The notes under the pieces were generated by a model. It was not told the origin of the DNA. It was given only the letters and a program-made list of their open reading frames with translations, and ran no database searches. A program made the position numbers and the translations under genes. DNA of 37,552 bases from Tannerellaceae bacterium (GTDB taxonomy: Bacteria; Bacteroidota; Bacteroidia; Bacteroidales; Tannerellaceae): positions 1 to 37,552 of the forward strand of contig JAITKB010000082.1 in assembly GCA_031278605.1 (NCBI GenBank), given 5' to 3'. Positions 7,317-15,600 of the stretch are shown here, piece by piece (the stretch's first letter is position 1; the number at the start of each line of letters is the position of its first letter).

Positions 7317-9944
7317 ATGTTGCGAAATTGCCCTATCCTCTTATTCCTCCTCCTTTGGGTATCCTTCGGGGGGGATCTCCCGGCCCAAGTCGACCTCGTG
7401 CCTGTGGAGTCCCGCCCCGCCGAAAGAAACACCCTGGCGGACTACCTGTCCCTCCAGCGTCGGGGAGCCATCGGGAATCATCTGAGATATAATGAATACA
7501 TCCATATCGTGTCGAATTATTCGGGCCTTTCCGCCTCCGCAGCAGAGGTGTTGCCGCTGGAGGAACTGCTGCAACGCGGAGTGGAAGGCTTTTACTTTTA
7601 CCTCCGCCAGGATACGCAGACGTCCTCACTCCTGGCAAGGAATCCCAACGGCAGTTTTTCGCCCTTCGCCCACGCTCTGCTCCGGATAAAAGAAGCCCTG
7701 CAAGGCGATACCACCGGGATCTGCACGCTTTTCCTGGATTTCTACGTGGAAATGGATCTGGCAACCCCCTTCCGCGAAGCCGGACTAAACGATTATCTGC
7801 TCGAATACGATACGGAAAACGGATGGCCAACCCTCCAAAACATGGTGCAAACCGGAAAACGCATGGTGGTATTCGAAATGCGAAAACACCCCAACAGCCC
7901 CGCCTGGTTGCACAACTTGAATGATTACGCCACCGGACTCTTGCCGTCGTTTTTCGGGCAAATGAATGACGGAATCGAAACCTTCGGAGAAAAACTCCGC
8001 AAAAACCTGTTTGTCTACACCGGCTACAAGAACCTGATCCTGCCGGAAGAAAGCGAAAACGTCATCCCCTATGCCCGGCAAACACCCTACCTGATCGAAG
8101 CCTTCAAGCAAGCATGGACCAGCGAAGGAAAAGTCCCGAACTTTATCCTTGTCGACCGTTATCACTCCTGGGTAAACAGCCTGCTGCTTATCTTCCGGGG
8201 ATTTCACCTTGTACAGGGATCGGTAACCAACCATAACGAATACCTCAACTATGTAAACTGGCAGGGGATGTCCAATTATACCGGCGGGAAGTTTTCCTTC
8301 CCTCTGGAATCAAACGGGCAACTCACCCTCGCTCCCGTAAGCCCCGGTTATGCCATCACACCCGGAAGTATCAAAGTGACACATTCCGGTAAAAAGGTGT
8401 CTGTCTATGACTTTACCGCACGCCAGCTGGACCCGGAAGAAAACCTGGAACTTTATCTCCCGCTGAACAACCATACCCGGGACTTTTCCTACAAACGCAA
8501 CCACGGCATCCCCCGGAATGTGGAATTTGTCAACGATCCGATCCGCGGATACGTAGCCGCACTGGGAGAAAACAGCCGTATAGACCTCCCCACGGCAGAG
8601 CAACTCCACATGAAAGATCATGATTTCACGGTAACAGCTTGGGTGAAAATACCGAAATACCTGGCACGCAAAGCCGATTACTGCATCCTGGGAACGAAAA
8701 ACAATGCCTACCAGCAAGGCCTTCACCTCCTGATAAGGGAGAAAAAACCTTATATGGGATTCTTCAACAACGACCTGGCAGGAAATACAATCCTCGAAGC
8801 AGGAAAATGGTATCACCTGGGATGGAGATATAATAAACTGAACGGCGAACAGGCCATTTTCGTGAACGGCAAACTGGACGCCATCTCTCTCAATCGCCCG
8901 GCCTACCTGGGCAGCGACAGTATTTATGCAGGTTATGCGGATATGAGCACAGGGTTTCAATTCATCGGAGTCTTGGACAACCTGTCGGTCTGGTCGCGTG
9001 TGTTAAGCGACAAGGAGATCATGGGCCTCAGCAATCAGTTGATCGAGTTGAAACTTTCGGCATGGACCCGGTTTTTCCCCAATCTATCCTTCCCGTTGCT
9101 GCTCGCCTTTGGTATGCTGTTCATTGCGGGTGGGGGGTATTGGTTTTACGCCTTCGGTCGCAGGGAAAAGAAAAAGACAAAGGAGCTTCCGCCTTTGCCG
9201 CCGGTATTTATCCGGGCTACGGAGCGTAATTACATCCAATTGTTCGGCGATTTCTACGTCACCGACAGGGAAGGACGTGATATTACCCCACTCTTTACAC
9301 CCAAACTAAAGCAATTGTTTTTGTTAATCCTGCTTTATTCCCAGCAAGACAAATCGGGAATATCCAGCAGGGAACTGACCCGAATCGTGTGGGGGGAAGA
9401 TTCAATGAAAAGCATAAAGAGCCTGCGAAGCGTTTCTATCCTGAAACTGCGCAAAATATTAGACCGCATGGACCAAACGGAAATCGTTTTCAATGCCGGC
9501 AAATATGCCCTTGTGTTTTCCGATCGGGTATATTGTGATTATCTGTTCGCCCTGCAGCTGGTGAAGAAAAAGCCCATGAGAAGCAGGGAAGAATTTGAAC
9601 GGTTTTATGCGATCATCGGTCGGGGCGAAGTTTTCAAAGGCGAATCTGCCGAATGGCTGGACGACTTCAAAGGCGAGATCTCAAACAGTATCGTAGACAT
9701 CATCTCCCGTTTCATCGGCAACTATTCCCTAACGGAAGATACCGACAGAATCATCCAACTGGCCGACCATATCCTATTGAACGATCCGAGCAATGAGGAA
9801 GCTTTGGTTTACAAGATAAAGGCATTAAATCGCCAAAACAACACCCGATCGGCGAAATACGCATACGATAAATTCTGCCTGTTATACCAGGAAATGTATG
9901 GCGAGGAGTTTGCAAAAACCTATGCCGGCATTGTTTCTTTGTAA
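7317..9944 (+). CDS. Membrane-anchored regulator: PLC-like, LamG-like, TM, winged helix
   Basis: An 875-residue multidomain protein. A signal peptide ends near residue 24. Residues about 35-300 resemble the PI-PLC-like TIM barrel (HIVSNYSG, GVEGFYFYLRQD, NFILVDRYHSWVN), but the catalytic histidines seen in active enzymes are not evident. Residues about 375-575 look like a LamG/concanavalin jelly roll (LYLPLNNHTRDFS, FTVTAWVKIP, LDNLSVWSRVLSDKE). A membrane helix follows near 588-611. The cytoplasmic part has an OmpR/SARP-like winged helix near 636-738 (NYIQLFGDFYV, then SSRELTRIVWGEDSMKSIKS) and a helical, TPR/BTAD-like end. I infer a one-component sensor that binds a glycan or lipid outside and DNA inside. 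The two exported sugar enzymes downstream are plausible targets. The domain calls rest on pattern recognition. Confidence 0.75.
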   Translation: MLRNCPILLFLLLWVSFGGDLPAQVDLVPVESRPAERNTLADYLSLQRRGAIGNHLRYNEYIHIVSNYSGLSASAAEVLPLEELLQRGVEGFYFYLRQDTQTSSLLARNPNGSFSPFAHALLRIKEALQGDTTGICTLFLDFYVEMDLATPFREAGLNDYLLEYDTENGWPTLQNMVQTGKRMVVFEMRKHPNSPAWLHNLNDYATGLLPSFFGQMNDGIETFGEKLRKNLFVYTGYKNLILPEESENVIPYARQTPYLIEAFKQAWTSEGKVPNFILVDRYHSWVNSLLLIFRGFHLVQGSVTNHNEYLNYVNWQGMSNYTGGKFSFPLESNGQLTLAPVSPGYAITPGSIKVTHSGKKVSVYDFTARQLDPEENLELYLPLNNHTRDFSYKRNHGIPRNVEFVNDPIRGYVAALGENSRIDLPTAEQLHMKDHDFTVTAWVKIPKYLARKADYCILGTKNNAYQQGLHLLIREKKPYMGFFNNDLAGNTILEAGKWYHLGWRYNKLNGEQAIFVNGKLDAISLNRPAYLGSDSIYAGYADMSTGFQFIGVLDNLSVWSRVLSDKEIMGLSNQLIELKLSAWTRFFPNLSFPLLLAFGMLFIAGGGYWFYAFGRREKKKTKELPPLPPVFIRATERNYIQLFGDFYVTDREGRDITPLFTPKLKQLFLLILLYSQQDKSGISSRELTRIVWGEDSMKSIKSLRSVSILKLRKILDRMDQTEIVFNAGKYALVFSDRVYCDYLFALQLVKKKPMRSREEFERFYAIIGRGEVFKGESAEWLDDFKGEISNSIVDIISRFIGNYSLTEDTDRIIQLADHILLNDPSNEEALVYKIKALNRQNNTRSAKYAYDKFCLLYQEMYGEEFAKTYAGIVSL

Positions 9945-10035
9945 AAAAATCCAAAAAAAATATTCGTTCGCCAATTCCTTAAAGTACAAACTATTGAATG
10001 GATACCCCCTTGCCTAACCCCGTCAAATTAACCGG

Positions 10036-10063
10036 GAATTAGTTCCTAATTAAGGAATCATTC
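10036..10063. promoter_or_regulatory. Imperfect dyad, possible operator
   Basis: GAATTAGTTCCT (10036-10047) and AGGAATCATTC (10053-10063) are inverted copies with a single-base bulge, about 75 bases before the oxidoreductase start. It could be a binding site for the regulator encoded just upstream. No consensus TAnnTTTG is seen nearby. Confidence 0.35.
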
Positions 10064-10136
10064 AGCCGGGATTAATTTGCGGTTTATTCCACGAATCTAT
10101 CTTGGGAGGGTATTTAATTTAAAAAATTTAATAGTT

Positions 10137-11621
10137 ATGAGTAGGAATTTGAAATCGAAACATGGCTCTGCGTCATTCTCCCGCAGGGAATTTCTCGGGA
10201 CCATGGCGGCAACCGCCGCATTTACCATTGTACCCCGCTCCGTTTTAGGCGGGAAGGGTTATACGGCTCCCAGCGACCTGGTTAATCTGGCCGCCATTGG
10301 TGTAGGCAGTCAGGGGGGAGGCGATATTCAGAACATTGCAACCCCCGACGTGCCCATCCGCCGAAGCGGCATGGGAATGTCGGGGATGTTGATGCAGCAG
10401 TACGGCGGGATAGCGCCTCAGCGACAACAAAGACGTGCCTCCGACAACCCGATTCAAATGGGGGCGGCAGGAAGAGAAGCCTTCCACCATGCCAATATTT
10501 ACGCGATCTGTGATGTGGACCACAATTATGCCGGACACATTATAGCGGGCTATCCGAAAGCAAAAACGTATACCGATTTCCGGGAGATGATTGACAAGGA
10601 AAAGGAAATTGACGCTGTCTTGATCGGCACTCCCGACCATACACATGCCGTGATTGCTTCGTATGCGATGAACAACGGCAAGCATGTTTTTGTAGAGAAA
10701 CCTATGGCGAAAACCATTTATGAAACTCGTTTCCTCAGGGATCTGGCAAAGAAAACAGGCTTGGTTACGCAGATGGGCAACCAGGGGCATAACGTGGATG
10801 GCACCATGCAGACGGTTGAATGGATACAGGGTGGCGTGATTGGCGATGTAACGGAGGTGCATTTATGGAGTAATCGTCCGATGTGGAAGCAGGGGTATCT
10901 GGATCGACCGGCCGGCATAGAGATTCCCGCCAATCTGAATTATGATATATGGTTAGGCCCGGCGCCCGAAAAACCTTATCACCCGGATATTCTGCACTTC
11001 GCCTGGCGCGGCTTGTGGGATTACGGCACAGGCGCTATGGGTGATATGGGCGCTCATACGTTTGACGCTCCGATATGGGCGCTCAAGCTGGGGATGCCGA
11101 CGAAGATTCAGGCTACATCTACTCCTTTCAACAACGACTACCTTCCCCAGACCGAATTTGTCACTTACGAATTTGCCGCCCGGGATAATATGCCGCCGGT
11201 GAAGGTGACATGGACCGACGGAGGCGTTAAACCGGCACGTCCGCAAGGGTTGGAGGCAAATCGCGCATTGAGGGAAGCTCTTTATGTCGGGACCAAAGGC
11301 ATGATCATGCACGGCACGCACGGCGCATCTCCCGAACTCGTTCCGGAACGACCGGGTTTCACGGCTCCTGCAAAAACATTGCCCCGCCCCAAGAGTGTGT
11401 ATGTAGACTTTATCGAAGCCATCAAAGAAGGAAGAAAAGCGGCGAATGATTTCGAAACGGCAGCCAAACTGACCGAGATCATGTTGCTGACAAATATCGC
11501 CGTCGTTTCGCAACGCTTGAACATCACCTTGGAATATGATGCCGAGAACATGAAAATCACCAACTGCCCGGAAGCGAATGATTATTTCCATTACGAATAC
11601 CGCAAGGGTTGGAGTTTATAA
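10137..11621 (+). CDS. Tat-exported Gfo/Idh/MocA family oxidoreductase
   Basis: A 494-residue NAD(P)-dependent sugar oxidoreductase-like protein. The start at 10137 (MSRNLKSKH) gives a twin-arginine signal, FSRREFLGTMAATAAF, which fits export of a folded, cofactor-bearing enzyme. An in-frame start at 10077 would put an odd extension before it. The Rossmann domain has AAIGVGSQGGGDIQNI near residue 54 and CDVD near 122. EKPMAKT carries the family's conserved EKP lysine, and WDYGTGAMGDMGAHTFD belongs to the C-terminal sheet domain. A glycine- and glutamine-rich insert (residues 75-110) separates the first two Rossmann strands. Its neighbour at 11701 is an exported sugar isomerase, so the pair may act on keto-sugars or glycosides in the periplasm. 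The substrate is unknown. Confidence 0.88.
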   Translation: MSRNLKSKHGSASFSRREFLGTMAATAAFTIVPRSVLGGKGYTAPSDLVNLAAIGVGSQGGGDIQNIATPDVPIRRSGMGMSGMLMQQYGGIAPQRQQRRASDNPIQMGAAGREAFHHANIYAICDVDHNYAGHIIAGYPKAKTYTDFREMIDKEKEIDAVLIGTPDHTHAVIASYAMNNGKHVFVEKPMAKTIYETRFLRDLAKKTGLVTQMGNQGHNVDGTMQTVEWIQGGVIGDVTEVHLWSNRPMWKQGYLDRPAGIEIPANLNYDIWLGPAPEKPYHPDILHFAWRGLWDYGTGAMGDMGAHTFDAPIWALKLGMPTKIQATSTPFNNDYLPQTEFVTYEFAARDNMPPVKVTWTDGGVKPARPQGLEANRALREALYVGTKGMIMHGTHGASPELVPERPGFTAPAKTLPRPKSVYVDFIEAIKEGRKAANDFETAAKLTEIMLLTNIAVVSQRLNITLEYDAENMKITNCPEANDYFHYEYRKGWSL

Positions 11622-11643
11622 ACGAATCAAGTAAAAGGAGGAG

Positions 11644-11669
11644 GAGGCTTGCCGAATGCGGTGAGCCTC
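11644..11669 (+). promoter_or_regulatory. Intercistronic hairpin between the two Tat-exported enzymes
   Basis: GAGGCTTGCCG and CGGTGAGCCTC form an 11-bp stem (two G-U pairs) with the loop AATG, and no T run follows. It could protect the upstream mRNA end or set the ratio of the two enzymes. Confidence 0.5.
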
Positions 11670-11700
11670 GTCATCCGACAATTAAAAAAACAGATCAGAG

Positions 11701-12897
11701 ATGAACGATCAAACAAATAACAGTCAGTCCAGGCGTCAATTTCTGGGACGCTCGGCAGCCGTTTTGGCTGCCACTTCGGTCATTCCCTTCCATTTCGGAT
11801 GCAGCGGAAACACCCCGGCGGAAACCGTGGTTGCCGACAGTTCAAAACCAAACTCCAAGTTCGGAGGTGTACAAATAGGAACAATTACTTATAGCTGGCG
11901 GACGATGGATGGCGGCTTGCAGAACATCATACGCTATTGCAAGGAAGCAAACATCGGTTCCATCGAATTAATGAGCACGGACCTGGAAACTTACCTGGGC
12001 GCTCCGGAAAATCCCATGCAGGCAATGTTTGCCCGTGGCGCCAGCCGCGATCCGGCGAATGCGCCCGGTCCGCCGAGTCCAAGGCCGCCGGATGCGGCGA
12101 ATGCGCCCGGTCCGCCGCCGAGCCCAAGGCCGCCGGATGCGCCGAATGCACCCAATGCAGCAGCCAACCCGAATAATTCCCAATACATACCGGCCGGATC
12201 GGGCTACGTAAGGGTGCCCCGGCAATTGACGCCGGAACAGCAGGCAGCGAGGGATAAGTACAACGAAGACCTGAAGAACTGGCGTATCCAACTCTCCCTG
12301 TCGAAGGTGGAAGAGGCACGCAAGCTTTTGGAAGATAACGGCATTCATGTGCACATTGTGAAATTCTCGCCTGCACAATGGTCCGACGAAGAAATCGACT
12401 ATGCATTTAAGGTTGCAAAGGCCATGGGGGCCAAAGCCGTTACGGAGGAAATCAGTCTTGATGCGGCCCGGAAACTGGCTCCGTTTGCCGAAAAGCACGA
12501 TATGTATGTTGCTTTCCACAACCACATGCAGTATGCGGAAGAAGGCTTTAGCGTCAATCCCATCCTGGAGGTTTCGCCGGCTGTGATGCTGAACTTTGAT
12601 GCGGGACACTTCTACGGCTCCACGGGTATCCATCCGAATGAAATATTGAAGAAATACCACGACCGTATTTATAGCATCCATATCAAGGATAAAACAGGCC
12701 CCACGGCTCCGGAGCCGAACGCCAATCAGGTCTGGGGACAGGGCGAAACGCCCCTGGAGGAACTTTTGCTGCTCATCAAGCAGGAGAAATGGCCGATCTA
12801 TTGCGATATTGAATTGGAATACCCGGTCAAATCCTGGTCGAATCCCGTGAAGGAAGTGGGGATCTGCGTGAATTATGCAAGGCAAATTCTTTTGTAG
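11701..12897 (+). CDS. Tat-exported sugar phosphate isomerase/epimerase (xylose isomerase-like TIM barrel)
   Basis: A 398-residue protein starting with a twin-arginine signal (SRRQFLGRSAAVLAATSV). A cysteine at residue 34 (FHFGCSGN) could serve as a lipobox. The TIM barrel begins with GVQIGTITYSW. Likely metal-binding residues lie in VTEEISLDA, AFHNHMQ, NFDAGHFYGS and CDIELEYP, the pattern of the xylose isomerase-like superfamily. Residues about 115-160 are an inserted proline/alanine-rich repeat not expected in the family. The gene follows the oxidoreductase by 79 bases and is closed by a terminator, so the two form an operon. It probably isomerises or epimerises a sugar or keto-sugar made by its partner. 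The substrate is unknown. Confidence 0.85.
   Translation: MNDQTNNSQSRRQFLGRSAAVLAATSVIPFHFGCSGNTPAETVVADSSKPNSKFGGVQIGTITYSWRTMDGGLQNIIRYCKEANIGSIELMSTDLETYLGAPENPMQAMFARGASRDPANAPGPPSPRPPDAANAPGPPPSPRPPDAPNAPNAAANPNNSQYIPAGSGYVRVPRQLTPEQQAARDKYNEDLKNWRIQLSLSKVEEARKLLEDNGIHVHIVKFSPAQWSDEEIDYAFKVAKAMGAKAVTEEISLDAARKLAPFAEKHDMYVAFHNHMQYAEEGFSVNPILEVSPAVMLNFDAGHFYGSTGIHPNEILKKYHDRIYSIHIKDKTGPTAPEPNANQVWGQGETPLEELLLLIKQEKWPIYCDIELEYPVKSWSNPVKEVGICVNYARQILL
12056..12155 (+). repeat. In-frame tandem repeat encoding a proline-rich insert
   Basis: GCGAATGCGCCCGGTCCGCC opens two successive copies, the first 42 and the second 45 bases long, followed by a partial third. They encode NAPGPPSPRPPDAA-like units inside the TIM-barrel gene. 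Copies differ by one inserted codon, so the repeat changes length in steps of three. Confidence 0.8.
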
Positions 12898-12926
12898 AAC
12901 CCGTTCGTTCCGGATTGAATACATAG

Positions 12927-12961
12927 AAACCGCCGGGGGGATTGACCCCTTGGCGGTTTTT
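12927..12961 (+). terminator. Rho-independent terminator of the oxidoreductase-isomerase operon
   Basis: AAACCGCC and GGCGGTTT close a stem extended by GGGG/CCCC over a two-base bulge, with T residues immediately after. It starts 30 bases past the stop codon at 12897. Confidence 0.8.
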
Positions 12962-13074
12962 GTTTATGCGGAGTTTCCCGGCGTTCACCGATACGCTTGC
13001 GTCGCTATGCAGGCAACGGGGCAGGTCTTCGGCTTCGGTAAGTGAACGAATCGAAAATCCGTCCCAACCCGCAC

Positions 13075-13704
13075 TTCGCCAAAAAAAAAATCCCGGTCCC
13101 AAATGACAAATCAGGGTTTTCCAAAAGTTATCCCATCATTCTCATTCACAAATCGGGGTTTTCCAAAAGTTATCCCATCATTCTCATTTGCAAATCGGGG
13201 TTTTCCAAAAGTTATCTCTTAATTTTCATTCACAAATTGGAGTTTTCCAAAAGTTATCTTATCATTTGACAAAACAAATTGGGGTTTTCCAAAAGTTTTA
13301 TCCTCATTTGACATTACGGATGGGGAGTTCACAAAAGTTGAACCCTTATTTTACCTGTCGGATGATGGTTTTTCAAATGTTAAACCATCGTCCGACATCG
13401 CGGATCATAGTTTGACAAACGTTAAACCATCGTCCGACATCGCGGATGATAGTTTTCCAAAAATTAAACTGTCATCCGACCGAATGAATTATACTTTTCC
13501 AAACGTTAAACCCTTGTCGGAAATTACGGACGATAGTTCTGCAAACGTTAAACTATTGTCGGAAATTACGGACGATAGTTCTGTAAATGTTAAACTATTG
13601 TCGGAAATTACGGACGATAGTTCTGTAAATGTTAAACTATCGTCGGAAATTGCGGACGATAGTTCCGCAAAAGTTTATGTGTTGTCGGAAATTACGGACG
13701 GAAG
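13075..13704. repeat. Contiguous 42-bp tandem array, 15 units without indels
   Basis: Units begin at 13075, 13117, 13159 and every 42 bases to 13663, so fifteen units fill 630 bases. Left units open with TTTTCCAAAAGTTATCCC and end with ACAAATCGGGG. Right units open with TTCTGTAAATGTTAAACTAT and end with TTACGGACGATAG. Neighbours are most alike (13537, 13579 and 13621 are nearly identical), and sequence drifts steadily along the array, yet the spacing never changes. It fills the gap between convergent genes and stops 20 bases short of the gh3 stop codon. Frames stay open because 42 is a multiple of three; I do not treat it as coding. The preceding 110 bases (12962-13074) hold nothing I recognise. 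Confidence 0.92.
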
Positions 13705-13724
13705 GTTTTCCGGGGAGAAAATAT

Positions 13725-15278
13725 TCAGAAAGTGAACTGTAAGAGTTCCTCTATTTGTATACGGTCGTTGCTGAGGCGGGGAATCTTGTGCTGCCCGCCA
13801 AGTTTGCCTTTCCGCTTCAACCATTGATAGAAAATTCCCTCGCGAGCTATGGTGATCTTCGGGGGAAGAAGGGATAGGTTTTTGTGACGTTTGGCCTCGT
13901 AGTCGGAATTTAACTCCTGGAGATGCCGATCCAGTAAGTCGGCAAAAAGAGAAAGAGACGACGGCATTTTTTCAAACTCAATCAACCACTCATGCATACC
14001 CCGCGCCTTGTTGAGCATAAACAAGGGCGCAACCGTGTACTCTTTCACCTTGGCGTCCGTCAAACGACAAGCCAGGGAAATAGCCCTGTCGGCGTTGTCC
14101 ACCATGAGTTCCTCGCCAAAAGCATTGATGTAATGCCTGGTACGACCCGATATGACAAACTTATGGGGATAAAGCGAAGTGAAACGTACCGTGTCGCCAA
14201 TGAGATACCTCCACAAACCTCCACACGTGCTGATCACCAAGGCGTAATTGACCCCAACCTCCACCGACTCGATGGAAAAAGCACGGGGCGAATCCGTCCG
14301 GGAAAGTTCGTTCAAGGGGATAAATTCGTAAAAGATACCATAGTCGGGCATCAGCAAAAGCGAAGAGTCGAAGGGATCATCCTGTATGCCGAAGAATCCC
14401 TCGGAAGCGTTGTAAGTCTCCATGTAATGCATGGACTCGGAAGGTATCAAAAGCTTATACTGATCGCGGTAAGGCTCAAAGCTAATGCCGCCGTGGAAAT
14501 ACACCTCAAGGTTCGGCCAAACCTCCGTCAAACTCTCGCAACGGGTTTCTTCCAAAAGCGCCTTGATGAAGGTCAGCATCCACGAAGGGACGCCCGAAAG
14601 GCTGTTCACGTCTTCGCCCCGAGTGGCCTTGACGATGGCCCGTATCTTGCTCTCCCACTCGTCCATAAGAATGATCTCCTTCCGAGGCACCCGCATCCGG
14701 TGGACAATCGAAGGTAAATTTTGTATCAACACGGCAGACAAATCCCCGTAATGCGATTGACTGTTCAATGGCGAAGGACTGTGACTGCCACCCAAAATCA
14801 ATCCCTTACGCGAAAAAAAACAACTCCGGGGGTTGTTCCCCAAATAAAGCGCCACACAGTCAAACCCTCCCCGGTACTGTGCCTTGCGTATCTCGGGAGT
14901 GATGGGGATGAGTTTGCTCTTGTCGTTGGTCGTCCCACTGCTCCTGGCGTACCACCGCACACGGGACGGCCAGAGAATATCCTTCTCTCCGTTGATCATT
15001 CTCAGGATATAAGGCTTGATGTCGTCGTAGGTCTGCAACGGGAGACGTTGGGCAAAATCGCGGTAAGTGCGGATGCTCCCAAAGTCGTAACGTCTTCCCC
15101 ACTCCGTACGCCCGGCCCCGGAAAGAAGCTGATGCAACTGTTTCTGCTGGATATGATCCATGCGCCGGGCAAACCCCCGAATCTCCCGCCGACGGGGAAT
15201 CATCATTTGCGACACAAGGCTTGTAAGTAAATCCGGGCCTCCCAAAGCAGGCATAGAAGGAAAACGAAAAGTGCGCAT
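13725..15278 (-). CDS. GH3 family acyl-adenylate amido synthetase-like protein
   Basis: A 517-residue protein of the GH3 (auxin-responsive promoter) family, in the ANL adenylating superfamily. The three family motifs are visible: the ATP-binding loop YARSSGTTNDKSKLIP near residue 105, YNASEGFFG in the middle, and ISGRTRHYINAFGEE toward the C-terminus. Plant members join amino acids to acyl acids; the role of bacterial members is largely open. The start at 15278 (MRTFRFPSMPALGGPDL) is chosen over one at 15359, whose extra residues look like non-coding sequence. No signal peptide is seen, so it should be cytoplasmic. The coding end lies next to the 42-bp array. Upstream are the birA terminator and a promoter flanked by inverted repeats that may control this gene. 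Confidence 0.88.
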   Translation of the reverse strand: MRTFRFPSMPALGGPDLLTSLVSQMMIPRRREIRGFARRMDHIQQKQLHQLLSGAGRTEWGRRYDFGSIRTYRDFAQRLPLQTYDDIKPYILRMINGEKDILWPSRVRWYARSSGTTNDKSKLIPITPEIRKAQYRGGFDCVALYLGNNPRSCFFSRKGLILGGSHSPSPLNSQSHYGDLSAVLIQNLPSIVHRMRVPRKEIILMDEWESKIRAIVKATRGEDVNSLSGVPSWMLTFIKALLEETRCESLTEVWPNLEVYFHGGISFEPYRDQYKLLIPSESMHYMETYNASEGFFGIQDDPFDSSLLLMPDYGIFYEFIPLNELSRTDSPRAFSIESVEVGVNYALVISTCGGLWRYLIGDTVRFTSLYPHKFVISGRTRHYINAFGEELMVDNADRAISLACRLTDAKVKEYTVAPLFMLNKARGMHEWLIEFEKMPSSLSLFADLLDRHLQELNSDYEAKRHKNLSLLPPKITIAREGIFYQWLKRKGKLGGQHKIPRLSNDRIQIEELLQFTF

Positions 15279-15361
15279 GGTAATTATTTTTGGGCGAAGG
15301 TAATACAAAAAAAGCCAACACCCGCCCTCAACAACAATGACGGGGAAAACCCGCAACAAAC

Positions 15362-15394
15362 AAAAAAAGGCATTTACCCACAGGTAAATGCCTT
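15362..15394 (-). terminator. Rho-independent terminator between birA and gh3
   Basis: AAGGCATTTACC and GGTAAATGCCTT form a perfect 12-bp stem with the loop CACA. On the minus strand it is followed by seven T residues. It ends birA transcription, and it also lies between the inverted-repeat promoter and gh3. Confidence 0.85.
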
Positions 15395-15423
15395 AATTTC
15401 TATGAACAAATAAAACAAAGAAG

Positions 15424-15552
15424 TGTAGCATTTAATCCTTCGTATAATTGTTACACTTTTTTCCTCTCCGTATTCTCCTGATTTTTATTTGGTAAAACCA
15501 GTTGAATTCCTCTATATTTGTGTCGCAATAAAACGAAGGATTTCCTGCTACA
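15424..15552. repeat. 20-bp inverted repeats flanking a promoter (candidate invertible element)
   Basis: TGTAGCATTTAATCCTTCGT (15424-15443) and ACGAAGGATTTCCTGCTACA (15533-15552) are inverted copies that match at 17 of 20 positions, with the three mismatches together. The 89 bases between them hold a full Bacteroidetes promoter pointing right. This is the layout of phase-variable invertible promoters known from Bacteroidales. No target-site duplication is evident, which weakens a transposon reading. The recombinase is not in this window. Confidence 0.6.
15488..15520 (+). promoter_or_regulatory. Promoter inside the inverted-repeat element
   Basis: TTTG (15488-15491) is followed after 21 bases by TATATTTG (15513-15520). 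In the present orientation it would transcribe antisense into the birA 3' end. Inverted, it would point toward gh3. Confidence 0.55.
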
Positions 15553-15600
15553 TTGCCTCCCTTTCCCCAACATCCCCCCTTCCCTCCTTCGGAGGCAAAA

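Noticed and set aside
7317-9944. Active phosphatidylinositol-specific phospholipase C
   Set aside because: The barrel-like segment lacks recognisable catalytic histidines, and the protein carries a membrane helix and winged helix, so a sensor role is more likely.
13075-13704. CRISPR array
   Set aside because: Units are contiguous 42-bp copies without unique spacers between short identical repeats, and no cas genes are present.
13042-13735. Small repeat proteins in the 42-bp array
   Set aside because: Several overlapping frames are equally open, which is expected from 14-codon units; there is no ribosome site, and the array ends where gh3 begins.
15424-15552. Miniature transposon (MITE)
   Set aside because: The terminal inverted repeats would allow it, but no flanking target-site duplication is seen, and the central promoter fits an invertible switch better. 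It is not fully excluded.
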